From Verrucomicrobiia bacterium (lineage in GTDB: Bacteria; Verrucomicrobiota; Verrucomicrobiia; Limisphaerales; JAUIHU01): a stretch of 9,430 bases of DNA. Made by a program: the position numbers and the translations under genes. Positions within the stretch are counted from its first letter, which is position 1, and each line of letters begins with the position of its first letter. The notes under the pieces were generated by a model, which was not told where the DNA came from, made no database searches, and saw only the letters and a list, made by a program, of their open reading frames with translations. Shown here piece after piece: positions 1 to 7,807 of this stretch. The DNA lies in NCBI GenBank assembly GCA_030432175.1, contig JAUIHU010000136.1, positions 1 to 9,430 of the forward strand, given 5' to 3'.

Positions 1-761
1 TGGATCACTGAGTGGTCACAGTCTTTGACTTCGTCTGGTTTGCCTAATGCTACAATGTCCCCGTTGTAAATAATGGCAATCTGATCAGCGATCCGAAACG
101 CCATGTCACGATCGTGAGAAACGACGACAGAAGTGGCTCCAATGCGTTGATTCATTTCCTGAATCTCCTGGCTGATCACTTTGGCTGACAATGGGTCTAA
201 CTCACTGGTTGGCTCATCATATAAAATCAATTGAGGGTCCATGACCAGCGCCCGAGCAATGGCAGCGCGTTTGCGCATGCCTCCCGAAAGCTCACTGGGT
301 AGTTTGTTTTCGGCTCCTTCCAAACCGACGAGTTTCAATTTTTCCGAGACAATCTGATCAATTTCCTTGCTGGGCTTCAATCGGTGTTCACTCAAATATA
401 GTCCGACATTATCGGCGAGATTTAATGAGTTCAGCAAAGCTCCCGACTGAAAAACCATCGCAATTCTGTGTTTACGGCGTCCGCTTTCATCTTTCGGAGC
501 TTCTTCAATGGGGTGGCCATCAATCAGGATCTCCCCTGCATCAGCCGGTTCAAGTCCCATTAAGTGGCGCAATAAAACACTCTTACCGCTACCACTCGGC
601 CCCATGACTACAAAAATTTCTCCCGGCTGAACTTTGAAACTGATCCCATTCAGCACGGTTTGAGTTCCGAAGCTTTTTCTCAATTCCCTGACCTCCAGCT
701 CCAGCCCCTGACTGTGATTTGTGGAAGTGATTTGGGATGGATTTGTTTGAGTATTCATCAT
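1..761 (-). CDS. mlaF: MlaF-like phospholipid ABC transporter ATP-binding protein (3' end off window)
   Basis: This is the ATPase of a Mla/Ttg2-type ABC importer-like complex, which uses ATP hydrolysis at the inner face of the cytoplasmic membrane to move phospholipids between inner and outer membranes. I translated it by hand: 253 residues are visible and the frame is open to the window edge, so only a short C-terminal piece is missing against a family length near 260-270. Visible motifs are Walker A GPSGSGKS (about 54-61), Q-loop Gln105, signature LSGGM (158-162), Walker B LILYDE (178-183), a D-loop SELDP and switch His216. The LSGGM signature, with Met in place of the common Gln, is typical of the MlaF/Ttg2A family (COG1127). 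Two tandem in-frame ATGs exist (761 and 758). The first gives the classic 4-nt ATGA overlap with the permease stop, implying translational coupling; the second would be equally possible. MlaD would be expected next, beyond the left edge. Confidence 0.93.
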   Translation of the reverse strand, partial: MMNTQTNPSQITSTNHSQGLELEVRELRKSFGTQTVLNGISFKVQPGEIFVVMGPSGSGKSVLLRHLMGLEPADAGEILIDGHPIEEAPKDESGRRKHRIAMVFQSGALLNSLNLADNVGLYLSEHRLKPSKEIDQIVSEKLKLVGLEGAENKLPSELSGGMRKRAAIARALVMDPQLILYDEPTSELDPLSAKVISQEIQEMNQRIGATSVVVSHDRDMAFRIADQIAIIYNGDIVALGKPDEVKDCDHSVI

Positions 762-1501
762 TCCAGAGTCAGGAGGATTCTTGTCAGGAAGTAGTCCAGG
801 ATCAGGATCATTACGATGGAGTTGACCACTGCTTTAGTTACGGTACGTCCGACACCGCGTGGGCCGCCGATGGTTTGGAGTCCCTGGTGACAGCACACCA
901 GGCCAATTACAATTGCAAAGATAAAACTTTTGAAAATACCATTGAGAACATCTCCAAAATCGACCACGTCCTTCAGGTTATTGAAATAAGTCGTGAATGA
1001 GACATCAATCTGAGGGTTACTGTAAGCCACCAGAGCGCCGCCCATCCAACCGACGAGGATGGAGAAAACGACCAGAAAAGGTAAAGCAACCGAAATGGCG
1101 ACCATTCGCGGCATGACCAGGTATTTAATCGGGCTGATGTCCATGGCTCGTAACGCATCAATTTCCTGATAAACACGCATTGAGCCGATTTCTGCTGACA
1201 TTGCTGAGCCAATCCTTCCGGCAATCAGAATCGCCATCATGACGGGTCCCAATTCTTTACACATGGATAAACCGACCAACCCGCCAATGGCGCTGGACAG
1301 GCCACGCTCGGCCATTACTGGTCCTGTTTGCAGAGCCAGCACACCGCCGATAAAAATCGACAGAATCCCCGCCATCAGCAGGCTGCCATTGCCGATTTCA
1401 AATAACTGATCCAACGCCTTGTCCCGTTGCCTCCACAAATGAGGCAGCGACTTTATGACGTCCCACATCAGAACCAGGGCCTCTCCAATACTTTGAAACA
1501 T
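758..1501 (-). CDS. mlaE: MlaE-like phospholipid ABC transporter permease
   Basis: This is the integral-membrane permease of a Mla-type lipid transporter (MlaE/Ttg2B, COG0767), 247 residues, close to the usual length of about 250-260. An N-terminal amphipathic stretch (1-35) precedes hydrophobic segments at about 40-58, 72-97, 128-160, 190-205 and 225-243. The family hallmark is the conserved block from GPVMMAILIAGRIGSAMSAE (85-104) through MRVYQEIDALRAMDISP (108-124), which forms the cytoplasmic coupling region that contacts the ATPase. A second conserved block is GGPRGVGRTVTKAVVNSIV (212-230). An in-frame TAA lies two codons upstream of the ATG at 1501, so this is the earliest ATG start. 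No Shine-Dalgarno motif precedes it, but a strong promoter match lies 16 nt upstream. The gene overlaps the following ATPase gene by 4 nt. Recognition of the family is secure; the actual lipid substrate is inferred from the family. Confidence 0.95.
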   Translation of the reverse strand: MFQSIGEALVLMWDVIKSLPHLWRQRDKALDQLFEIGNGSLLMAGILSIFIGGVLALQTGPVMAERGLSSAIGGLVGLSMCKELGPVMMAILIAGRIGSAMSAEIGSMRVYQEIDALRAMDISPIKYLVMPRMVAISVALPFLVVFSILVGWMGGALVAYSNPQIDVSFTTYFNNLKDVVDFGDVLNGIFKSFIFAIVIGLVCCHQGLQTIGGPRGVGRTVTKAVVNSIVMILILDYFLTRILLTLE

Positions 1502-1516
1502 GACTTATAGAAGTGG

Positions 1517-1545
1517 ATTCTATGTGGATCTTTGAGAAATGGCAA
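1517..1545 (-). promoter_or_regulatory. Sigma70-type promoter for the mlaEF operon
   Basis: Read on the minus strand, TTGCCA (1540-1545, 5 of 6 matches to TTGACA) is separated by exactly 17 nt from TAGAAT (1517-1522, 5 of 6 matches to TATAAT). Transcription would start near 1510, leaving a leader of about 8-10 nt before the mlaE ATG at 1501, which agrees with the absence of a ribosome-binding motif there. The promoter lies downstream of the terminator-like hairpin of the preceding operon, so the two operons look separated. Assignment is by consensus match only, and this phylum's sigma factors may prefer other motifs. Confidence 0.55.
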
Positions 1546-1562
1546 TGCACGATGTGTGAAAG

Positions 1563-1593
1563 TGAAAAAGCCTGATTTGCTTTTTGAAATCAG
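1563..1593 (-). terminator. Weak Rho-independent terminator-like hairpin after the two-component operon
   Basis: On the minus strand, 17 nt after the TAA at 1611, CTGATTT (1593-1587) and AAATCAG (1578-1572) can form a 7-bp stem with an 8-nt loop, followed by GC and TTTTT (1569-1565). The stem has only two G-C pairs, so it is weak. An alternative 7-bp stem, AAAAAGC with GCTTTTT, overlaps and is mutually exclusive with it. Position and T-tract support termination; stem strength argues for partial termination. Confidence 0.42.
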
Positions 1594-1610
1594 CTCTGAG
1601 AGGTAGGTGT

Positions 1611-2789
1611 TTAGGTAATTAGCGGGATTTCCAGGGCAAAATGGGCTCCTGTGGGTTGAGAGGCTGTATTGCTGATAAAATCCTTTGTGTGTGGAAGATA
1701 GCGAAGTTCTGCCCCAAGAATGCGAGCCATGCGAACTGATAAAGCCAGTCCCAGGCCGGTAGTAGGTTCTCCCTGGGTCGGCCGAGCATTAAGTTTTTGA
1801 TACTTTTGAAAAAGTCGGTGCATTTCAGATGGTTGGATTCCTGGACCGCTGTCACTTACGAGAACCCTGATCAACGACTCATTCTCTTCCAGGTTGATTT
1901 CGACCCTTCCTTTAACCGGAGTAAACTTGATGGCGTTGGTCATCAGATTTTCCAGAATCCGGCGGATCCAATTTTCGTCGGACATTAAATGCAGGGCTGT
2001 CTTCCTTTTAGGGTTCCAAATCAACTCCTGACTCTTTGATTTGGATTGATGACGATAGAGTTCAACCAGTTGATCAATGATCTGGATCAGGTCGAAGTTT
2101 GTTGGATTGGGCGAATTGGCGCCTTCTTCCAATGCATCAAGATCCAGCAAATTGTTTAGAATGGAGAGCATTTCTTTAGAAGTGGAACGGATATTTATTC
2201 CAAGCTTCACCAGTTCGTCTGTTTCCTGCAGGGAGCCTTTCTCCAACATTCCACCAATCCCTTCCAGAGCCCAGACAGGGTTTCGCAGGTGATGAGCGGC
2301 AATTCTGAGAATTTCCTTCTTCTCGTTCAATGCTTCTTCAGTGGATCGAACTTGTTGTTTTAATGCGTCACGTGTGAATTTCAGATCCAGGTGCGAGCGG
2401 ACTCTGGCGAGCAGTTCGGGCGCATTAAACGGTTTGGTGATGTAATCGACACCGCCGGCTTCAAAGCCTTTTAATGTTTCGGAGGGTTCAGTTGCTGCCG
2501 TCAGAAAAATAATCGGGATGTTGCTCCATGCATCATTGGATTGAATCATTTTGCAAAGGGTAAATCCATCCATGCCAGGCATGCGCACGTCCATTAGTAT
2601 CAGATCTGGGGGATTGTTCCGGATTCGGTCGAGCGCCTCTTCGGGTTGCATGGTGAAAGCGACCTGGAAGCCTTCCTTGCGAAGGATGGAGCCAACAACC
2701 TGAATGTTCTGTGCGACATCGTCGACGATGAGGATATATGCCTCGTCAGGCGAGAATGATAATAAATCCCGGGATGCAGAATTTAACAT
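1611..2789 (-). CDS. Receiver-HisKA-HATPase hybrid signalling protein (soluble)
   Basis: This 392-residue cytoplasmic two-component protein has its receiver first and its kinase after. The receiver domain (about 17-135) keeps all key residues: acidic pair Asp23-Asp24, phospho-acceptor Asp67 in the LMDVRMPGMDG motif, Thr97 and Lys119 in YITKP. A helical linker (138-160) leads to a HisKA-like dimerisation helix with AAHHLRNP (164-171), where His166 aligns with the phospho-histidine. The HATPase domain follows, with N-box ENLMTNAIKF (280-289), G1 DSGPGI (313-318), F-box around Phe327 and G2 TGLGLAL (344-350). No membrane segment or DNA-binding domain is seen. The residue after the phospho-histidine, normally Glu or Asp, is His167, which could impair autokinase or phosphatase activity. 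The gene starts 9 nt after the stop of the large sensor kinase, with no clear ribosome site, so co-transcription and coupling are likely. It could accept phosphate on Asp67 from that kinase. Family identification is secure; the partner is inferred. Confidence 0.93.
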   Translation of the reverse strand: MLNSASRDLLSFSPDEAYILIVDDVAQNIQVVGSILRKEGFQVAFTMQPEEALDRIRNNPPDLILMDVRMPGMDGFTLCKMIQSNDAWSNIPIIFLTAATEPSETLKGFEAGGVDYITKPFNAPELLARVRSHLDLKFTRDALKQQVRSTEEALNEKKEILRIAAHHLRNPVWALEGIGGMLEKGSLQETDELVKLGINIRSTSKEMLSILNNLLDLDALEEGANSPNPTNFDLIQIIDQLVELYRHQSKSKSQELIWNPKRKTALHLMSDENWIRRILENLMTNAIKFTPVKGRVEINLEENESLIRVLVSDSGPGIQPSEMHRLFQKYQKLNARPTQGEPTTGLGLALSVRMARILGAELRYLPHTKDFISNTASQPTGAHFALEIPLIT

Positions 2790-2798
2790 GAAAATTAA

Positions 2799-5700
2799 TT
2801 ATTGGGTGAAGTTTGTGTCGGATGGAATCCCATCGATTATTTTTATCTGACTCTTCAGCCAGACGTTGAGTTCATCCAGATCTTCCGCAATGGCAGCGAC
2901 ATCGAATGATCCGGCTGTCTTGTTCAATCTTTGAGCCAGCATTGTGAGTTCGGGGCATTTTTCAGTATGAGAAATTTTAATCAGATTTTCTGAGAAGTTT
3001 TCAATTTCGTCGATGTTGGAACGGCTTTTAACCTGAAGCAGCTCTTCGAGCAAGGACTCCAGACGAGAGTGGCTCAGGGAAGTTTTTAGTTGGTTCGCGT
3101 TTTCATCGGCTTCATTGGCTCCTGGAGTTTTAACAGGTTGATTTCTTTCTGCCTCAGCAGGGACTGTCAGGAGAGCATCTTGATCAACAAGGACCTGGCT
3201 GGGTGGGGATTCCTGTTGATGGGATTGATTCAGGTGATGATTGGTTGACGGTTGGGTATAGTCTGAGATTTTTGTTTGAGGGAAAGTCGCTGTGAATACA
3301 CTTCCCTGACCTTCGATCGAATTGGCTTTGATAAAGCCATCCATGGCGTGAGCCAAACGCTGGGAAATTGCCAATCCGAGTCCAGCTCCGGTTGATTCTC
3401 CGGAACCAGGCGCTGTACTTTGGGAGAATGATTCAAAAATACTTTCCAAATCTGACTCCGGGATGCCGATCCCGGTATCCTTGACCTTAAGAACGAGGCT
3501 GGTAATGTCTGGACCAGTTGTATCGGCGTCAGCATGAATAGTGATCGAACCCTGGTGGGTGAACTTTATCGCATTGCCGATCAGGTTAAACAGAATCTGT
3601 CGGAGTCGTTGTGCATCCATCTCCAGATATTCAGGAAGATCGGGATCAATAACCGTACGCATGGCGAGGCGTTTTTTTTCAGCCTTCTCTGAGAAAATCA
3701 GCGTAACTTCCTCAATGATTTCGCGCACAGAAACTGGTTTTTTCTCAATGCTCAACTTGCCGGCCTCAATTCTTGAAAGGTCCAGGATGTCATTGATCAG
3801 TTGCAATAAACTGCGACCTCCTGCCGCAATGGCCTTCAAGAAGACTTGTGTTTGCTGAGGGCGTTTCTCATTTTTGAGTAGTTCAGCAAACCCAATGATT
3901 GAATTCAGCGGGGTGCGGATTTCGTGAGACATGTTGGCCAGAAATTCCGACTTGGCGCGATTGGCTCGGTCCGCATTGTCTTTGGCGGCAATCAATTGTC
4001 GGTTGGATTCAATCAACTCTTCAGTTCGCGCGAGGGCTAATTGTCGTTGTTTCTGGTAGCGGATTAATAACCAGATAATCAAGGCAACTATACCCAGAGC
4101 GGCGCCGGAAGCCGGTAGATAAAACACAGGACGTTGCGTCCAATAAGGAAGAACAGCAAGAGAGACAGTGATGGGTTTGGAATAATTCAAAAACGGATCA
4201 ATGACCTGAACTTCAAGCAAGTAATTACCTTTGGCTTCCGGTGTCCAGGTAAACGTAGAATCATAAGTCAAGTCGCCCCAGCTTTCCCATGAATCGGAAC
4301 CTCTCCATTTGGCAGCCCCTGCCACTGGTGTCTTTTGATTATCGGATCGACGGACCGGGCGGATTCTATACCGATACTTTTCTTCCCTCACAATGGCTTC
4401 AGGAAAATCGGCCTTGATTTCTATTTGTATTTTTTTGTTTGTCGTAGCTGAAAACGAACTGTTCCCCTCGCGAATCAGGCTGGTTCCATCAAACAGAATA
4501 TCTCTGATTTCAGGAGGAGAAGTTGGGATATTGAGTCGGGTGAATCCGTTGATGTTCGATTTCAACCAAAGAAAACCCTCCTGATTCGCAAGAGCTTCTG
4601 AGTAAACGGCTTGACTTAACCCGTCCCGTTTATCCATCGAAGACCAGGTCAAACCATCAAAGCATGAAATTCCACCACTGGTGCAAACCCAGATCACACC
4701 ATCCGGAGTTTCATCAATTGACAATATGCTGTCATGGGATAATCCATGCTCTCGCTTGTATATAATATAATCAGATTGAGCTGGCCCCATTGGATTCTTT
4801 AAAGATGGTTCAGGGTAAGGCTTGTATCGGAGTAGGCCATTCGGGGTTCCTACCCATAATTCCGAAACTGACCAGTGGATCGCGGTAACCTTGTTAGAAT
4901 TCAGTTCTTCAGGAAGCGGAATTGGGAGGCGAATACTCAAGTCATTCAAAGACTGAAAAATCAATCCATCCTGGGCAGTCGCCAGCCAAAGGTCGCCATT
5001 GGAGTCCAGGGTAAAGTCTTCGTAATCGGTGAGTGTTGGAACTGGTAGCAGTGGGTAGAATCGACGGGAAGCTTTGTCAGCGCGATATAAGTTATTCTGC
5101 GAAAGCGCCAGAAGATTGCCTGCCAGATCCTCGAAACAATAGAAAACCCATTTCATATTCATGTCACAGGCAAAAGGAAGAATGGCATCTCCCTGCTTCA
5201 ATAACGGCGGATGAGTTTCCCTGATGATCCACAGATCCCCGTCTTTGTCCTCGTAGGCGCTATGGCATTGCGCTCCAAGATCGTCTGGGTTAAAGATGAT
5301 TTTTTCTGCGGAATCATCAGTCATTTGGTAAAGCCCATCAAGAGTGGCCAGCCACACGGTTCCTGACTGGTCAACGGTCATGTCTATAGCCAGAGTGTTG
5401 GGTATGCCGCTTGAGGCGCCATATTCAATCAGTTGGTCAGGATCATACACGGAGAGTCCTTTCAGAGTTCCGAACCAGATTCGATCCAGGGGATCGGCCC
5501 AGACGGAGAGAACATGTTTTCCCGCAAGCCCATCTGCTGTTGTATAATGTTCATAATGCCCGTTGGACCAAACACCTGCTCCAGTCTTCGTTGCTATCCA
5601 TACATTACCATTGGAATCCATACACATGTCGTTTATTAACGAGTTGGGTGGAATCCCGTTGGAACTATCGTAATTCCGGAAGCGCTGCCCGTCCCAAACG

Positions 5701-7712
5701 CTTAACCCGACCGTGGTTGCAATGTATAAGCTCCCGGCAGGATCCTGCTCTATGGCGACGATATCCTCACCGACCAATCCGTTGGTCATGTTAAATACCT
5801 TAAATTCTCCGGTATCGGGATGATAGCGGATGAGTCCTGTCCCTACACATCCAAACCATAATGTTTCATCAGCGGCTTCAAAGATTGCGGTTACTGGCGC
5901 CGACATGCGGGGAAGAATATTGGTCCAGGTTTCGGATCCAATATCAAACAATGCAGGGCCATCAGCTCCTCCCATCCAAAGCCTGTTTTTTGAATCCAGA
6001 TAATGAGTGAGCCAGTTTTGATCTTCGAACTCGTCGGGAATTGGAATAGGTTTCATTTCGACTTCGTCCCAATAGTAAAGCGCCTGAGGTGTCAGTATAT
6101 AAATCCCTCCAAGCCGGTCTGGTTTGATTTGGCATCTTGAAAAAATTTTATTCCGGACGATCTCCGGAAGTAATTCAAAGGAACCTCCAGAAAGCTTGGA
6201 GACACCACCGATTTCTCCCGTTACCCAGATGGTCCCGGAATCATTTCCAATGATTTGCCTGATTTCTTCTGACGGAAGTCCATCAAAGAAATGAAATTCC
6301 TTCCAGAGTCCTTTGCTGGGAGCTGAAAATTGAATTTGTAAAGAATGGCTGGTAGGAAAGCCGTCCTGCCTCAATCGGACCGGACCTTTAGTTAAACGAT
6401 TTAATCCGCTGATTTGAATGGCATCCCTGAAATTATACGGCTGGATTTCATAAAAATAATTTTCAAATTGCCCTACCAATAAAGAGCCGAAATTTTCTTC
6501 ATTCAATCGTATTTCAAATTCTCCGAGTTCATCAGTGCGCCCCAGCCAGGTTGTTGAGTCTGTGTTTTGACAATATAAAGGGGTCCAGGGGACTGGAGAT
6601 CCATCCATGTGATGCACCGATCCACGAATCAGGTTTTGCATCGAGATGTGGATGGCTATGTCTTTTAATCCTGCAACAGGAATCGACTTTTTGGGCAGCA
6701 CATCCGAATGCCCGTTCAGGATCACTATCCAATCCAACGGATCTTCTGAAAACCGGGCAAATTTTCTAAAGTAACCGTCAACATCACAATCTATTAAGAT
6801 GGGCGCCATGCCAGGATGTCTCAGCTCCAATTTCGCGTTGGCAGCCGGGAGTCCGTTCGACAATAAAATCTGCCCGGAAAGCTCACGAATTGGAGGCGCT
6901 GTGGTATTGGGGCGAACGGATGTTTTCTGGAAAACAGGTTTTCCTTCTGACTTCAGCTCAATCTCCGCGTATCCACGGTCCAGAAGAGTCCCGTCATCAA
7001 AACTCCAATACGAGACCAGACCTTGTTCAGTCCCGCTCAATCGCAGGTCCATCCATTCTGCGATCTGATCTTGTTCGCGTTGGTGATCCCATACACGTAT
7101 TTCATCGACGGCTCCGAAGAACTTTTCGTTCTCTTCCCAATGAACCCCACCTATCAACATCACCGGCGATTCCGGCAATCGATTCATTCCCTCCTTAAAA
7201 GCGCTGGACCGACCGATCTCTTTTCCATCTGCATACAGCGTCATTCCATCGGGTCCCAGGGTCAATGCAATGTGTATCCATTCCTGTGGCAGAATCGAGT
7301 TCAGTGTTTCAACCATTTGAGTTGAAAAATCAGGACCGGTAAAGAATGCTCTGAATGACGGGTAACGTCTTGGATTGTTCAATCCCAAAGCGTTGTATTT
7401 GTTACCAATGGTCAGTGGAGGTGAGTAAAGCAAGGCGGCGTCCCATCGGATCCACATCTCCAGAGTAGCTTCAGTCAGATCGCGATAAGGTTCAACAGAA
7501 GCAAAGAGGAAAGCTTCGGCGTCGTTGAAGGTGACAGCCTGGTTTTCCGGATCAGATACCTTTAATTCTGGGGCTACTGTATTCTGCGGAAACTGTTGGC
7601 CCATTAAAGAACTTGCGCCCCAAACAGTCAAAAGACATATTACCGACGCCGCGAATCGCCCGGTAAGGCGTGTGGTTATTGGGTTTGATCGGGAAGCGTG
7701 GCTTTCCTTCAT
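2799..7712 (-). CDS. Large membrane sensor histidine kinase (LamG-like, 14 Reg_prop blades, Y_Y_Y, HisKA, HATPase)
   Basis: This is a 1637-residue sensor kinase with a large periplasmic portion. From the ATG at 7712, a basic n-region and hydrophobic segment (20-38) look like a signal peptide or anchor. A LamG/concanavalin-like jellyroll (about 57-252) follows, with IHIALTLGPDGMTLYADGK and DEIRVWDHQ motifs. Next come two carboxypeptidase-regulatory-like beta domains (about 277-357 and 360-437), fourteen propeller blades (about 477-1062), a Y_Y_Y domain (about 1090-1187), one membrane helix (1195-1218), a coiled-coil linker (1219-1252), HisKA with SHEIRTPL and phospho-His1263, and HATPase with Asn1380, DTGIGIP (1412-1418) and GLGL (1444-1447). 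A polar Gln/Ser/Asn/Glu-rich linker (1479-1542) leads to a C-terminal helical domain (1547-1622) of the kind usually found after a receiver in hybrid kinases; no receiver is present. The architecture recalls HTCS-type sensors but lacks the receiver and AraC parts. An in-frame TTG at 7766 would add 18 residues; the ATG is preferred because it directly precedes a normal signal peptide. Ligand unknown; a glycan is plausible. Confidence 0.93.
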   Translation of the reverse strand: MKESHASRSNPITTRLTGRFAASVICLLTVWGASSLMGQQFPQNTVAPELKVSDPENQAVTFNDAEAFLFASVEPYRDLTEATLEMWIRWDAALLYSPPLTIGNKYNALGLNNPRRYPSFRAFFTGPDFSTQMVETLNSILPQEWIHIALTLGPDGMTLYADGKEIGRSSAFKEGMNRLPESPVMLIGGVHWEENEKFFGAVDEIRVWDHQREQDQIAEWMDLRLSGTEQGLVSYWSFDDGTLLDRGYAEIELKSEGKPVFQKTSVRPNTTAPPIRELSGQILLSNGLPAANAKLELRHPGMAPILIDCDVDGYFRKFARFSEDPLDWIVILNGHSDVLPKKSIPVAGLKDIAIHISMQNLIRGSVHHMDGSPVPWTPLYCQNTDSTTWLGRTDELGEFEIRLNEENFGSLLVGQFENYFYEIQPYNFRDAIQISGLNRLTKGPVRLRQDGFPTSHSLQIQFSAPSKGLWKEFHFFDGLPSEEIRQIIGNDSGTIWVTGEIGGVSKLSGGSFELLPEIVRNKIFSRCQIKPDRLGGIYILTPQALYYWDEVEMKPIPIPDEFEDQNWLTHYLDSKNRLWMGGADGPALFDIGSETWTNILPRMSAPVTAIFEAADETLWFGCVGTGLIRYHPDTGEFKVFNMTNGLVGEDIVAIEQDPAGSLYIATTVGLSVWDGQRFRNYDSSNGIPPNSLINDMCMDSNGNVWIATKTGAGVWSNGHYEHYTTADGLAGKHVLSVWADPLDRIWFGTLKGLSVYDPDQLIEYGASSGIPNTLAIDMTVDQSGTVWLATLDGLYQMTDDSAEKIIFNPDDLGAQCHSAYEDKDGDLWIIRETHPPLLKQGDAILPFACDMNMKWVFYCFEDLAGNLLALSQNNLYRADKASRRFYPLLPVPTLTDYEDFTLDSNGDLWLATAQDGLIFQSLNDLSIRLPIPLPEELNSNKVTAIHWSVSELWVGTPNGLLRYKPYPEPSLKNPMGPAQSDYIIYKREHGLSHDSILSIDETPDGVIWVCTSGGISCFDGLTWSSMDKRDGLSQAVYSEALANQEGFLWLKSNINGFTRLNIPTSPPEIRDILFDGTSLIREGNSSFSATTNKKIQIEIKADFPEAIVREEKYRYRIRPVRRSDNQKTPVAGAAKWRGSDSWESWGDLTYDSTFTWTPEAKGNYLLEVQVIDPFLNYSKPITVSLAVLPYWTQRPVFYLPASGAALGIVALIIWLLIRYQKQRQLALARTEELIESNRQLIAAKDNADRANRAKSEFLANMSHEIRTPLNSIIGFAELLKNEKRPQQTQVFLKAIAAGGRSLLQLINDILDLSRIEAGKLSIEKKPVSVREIIEEVTLIFSEKAEKKRLAMRTVIDPDLPEYLEMDAQRLRQILFNLIGNAIKFTHQGSITIHADADTTGPDITSLVLKVKDTGIGIPESDLESIFESFSQSTAPGSGESTGAGLGLAISQRLAHAMDGFIKANSIEGQGSVFTATFPQTKISDYTQPSTNHHLNQSHQQESPPSQVLVDQDALLTVPAEAERNQPVKTPGANEADENANQLKTSLSHSRLESLLEELLQVKSRSNIDEIENFSENLIKISHTEKCPELTMLAQRLNKTAGSFDVAAIAEDLDELNVWLKSQIKIIDGIPSDTNFTQ
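4527..6284 (-). repeat. Fourteen two-component-regulator propeller (Reg_prop) blades
   Basis: About fourteen degenerate repeats of 38-50 residues carry the pattern D-x-x-G-x-(L/I/V)-W-(V/I/F)-(G/A)-T followed by GL and a hydrophobic strand. Examples are GTIWVTGEIGGV, DRIWFGTLKGLSVY, GTVWLATLDGLY, GDLWLATAQDGLI, ELWVGTPNGLLRY and VIWVCTSGGISCF. Fourteen blades would make two 7-bladed propellers, the number known from HTCS-type sensors, where they form the ligand-sensing periplasmic region. Blades 2, 9 and 10 are the most diverged: the tryptophan is replaced (IYILT, LLALS) or the GT lost. Blade borders are by eye. Confidence 0.82.
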
Positions 7713-7807
7713 GATTAAATAAACAAGCAGGTTTCCTCTTGGGGATGGAGATTTATCCAAATTCAACAGGATAGAACAGAATTTTTTGATTTAGTAATAT
7801 TGCAGTA
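7713..7807. promoter_or_regulatory. Divergent intergenic region between sensor kinase and NarL-type regulator
   Basis: This 95-nt AT-rich gap separates the minus-strand sensor kinase and the plus-strand response regulator and must hold both promoters unless they lie inside genes. No convincing -35/-10 pair is visible in either direction. Weak -10-like hexamers are TAATAT (7795-7800, plus strand) and TTTAAT just before the kinase ATG (minus strand), both so close to the starts that transcripts would be nearly leaderless. A purine-rich GAGGAA on the minus strand lies about 20 nt from the ATG, too far for a normal ribosome site. Confidence 0.4.

Noticed and set aside
5411..5794. A 127-codon open frame on the plus strand inside the sensor kinase gene
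   Set aside because: It lies wholly antisense to the propeller repeats, its product is not recognisable, and it has no start signal; it is a by-product of the repetitive coding sequence.
4527..6284. Repetitive protein segment considered as DNA repeats or a CRISPR-like array
   Set aside because: The repeats are conserved only at the protein level with varied codons and lengths; no identical direct repeats with regular spacers are seen.
7713..7766. TTG at 7766 as start of the sensor kinase
   Set aside because: It would put 18 non-hydrophobic extra residues in front of an otherwise normal signal peptide, and no ribosome site precedes it. It cannot be excluded, so it is mentioned in the gene entry.
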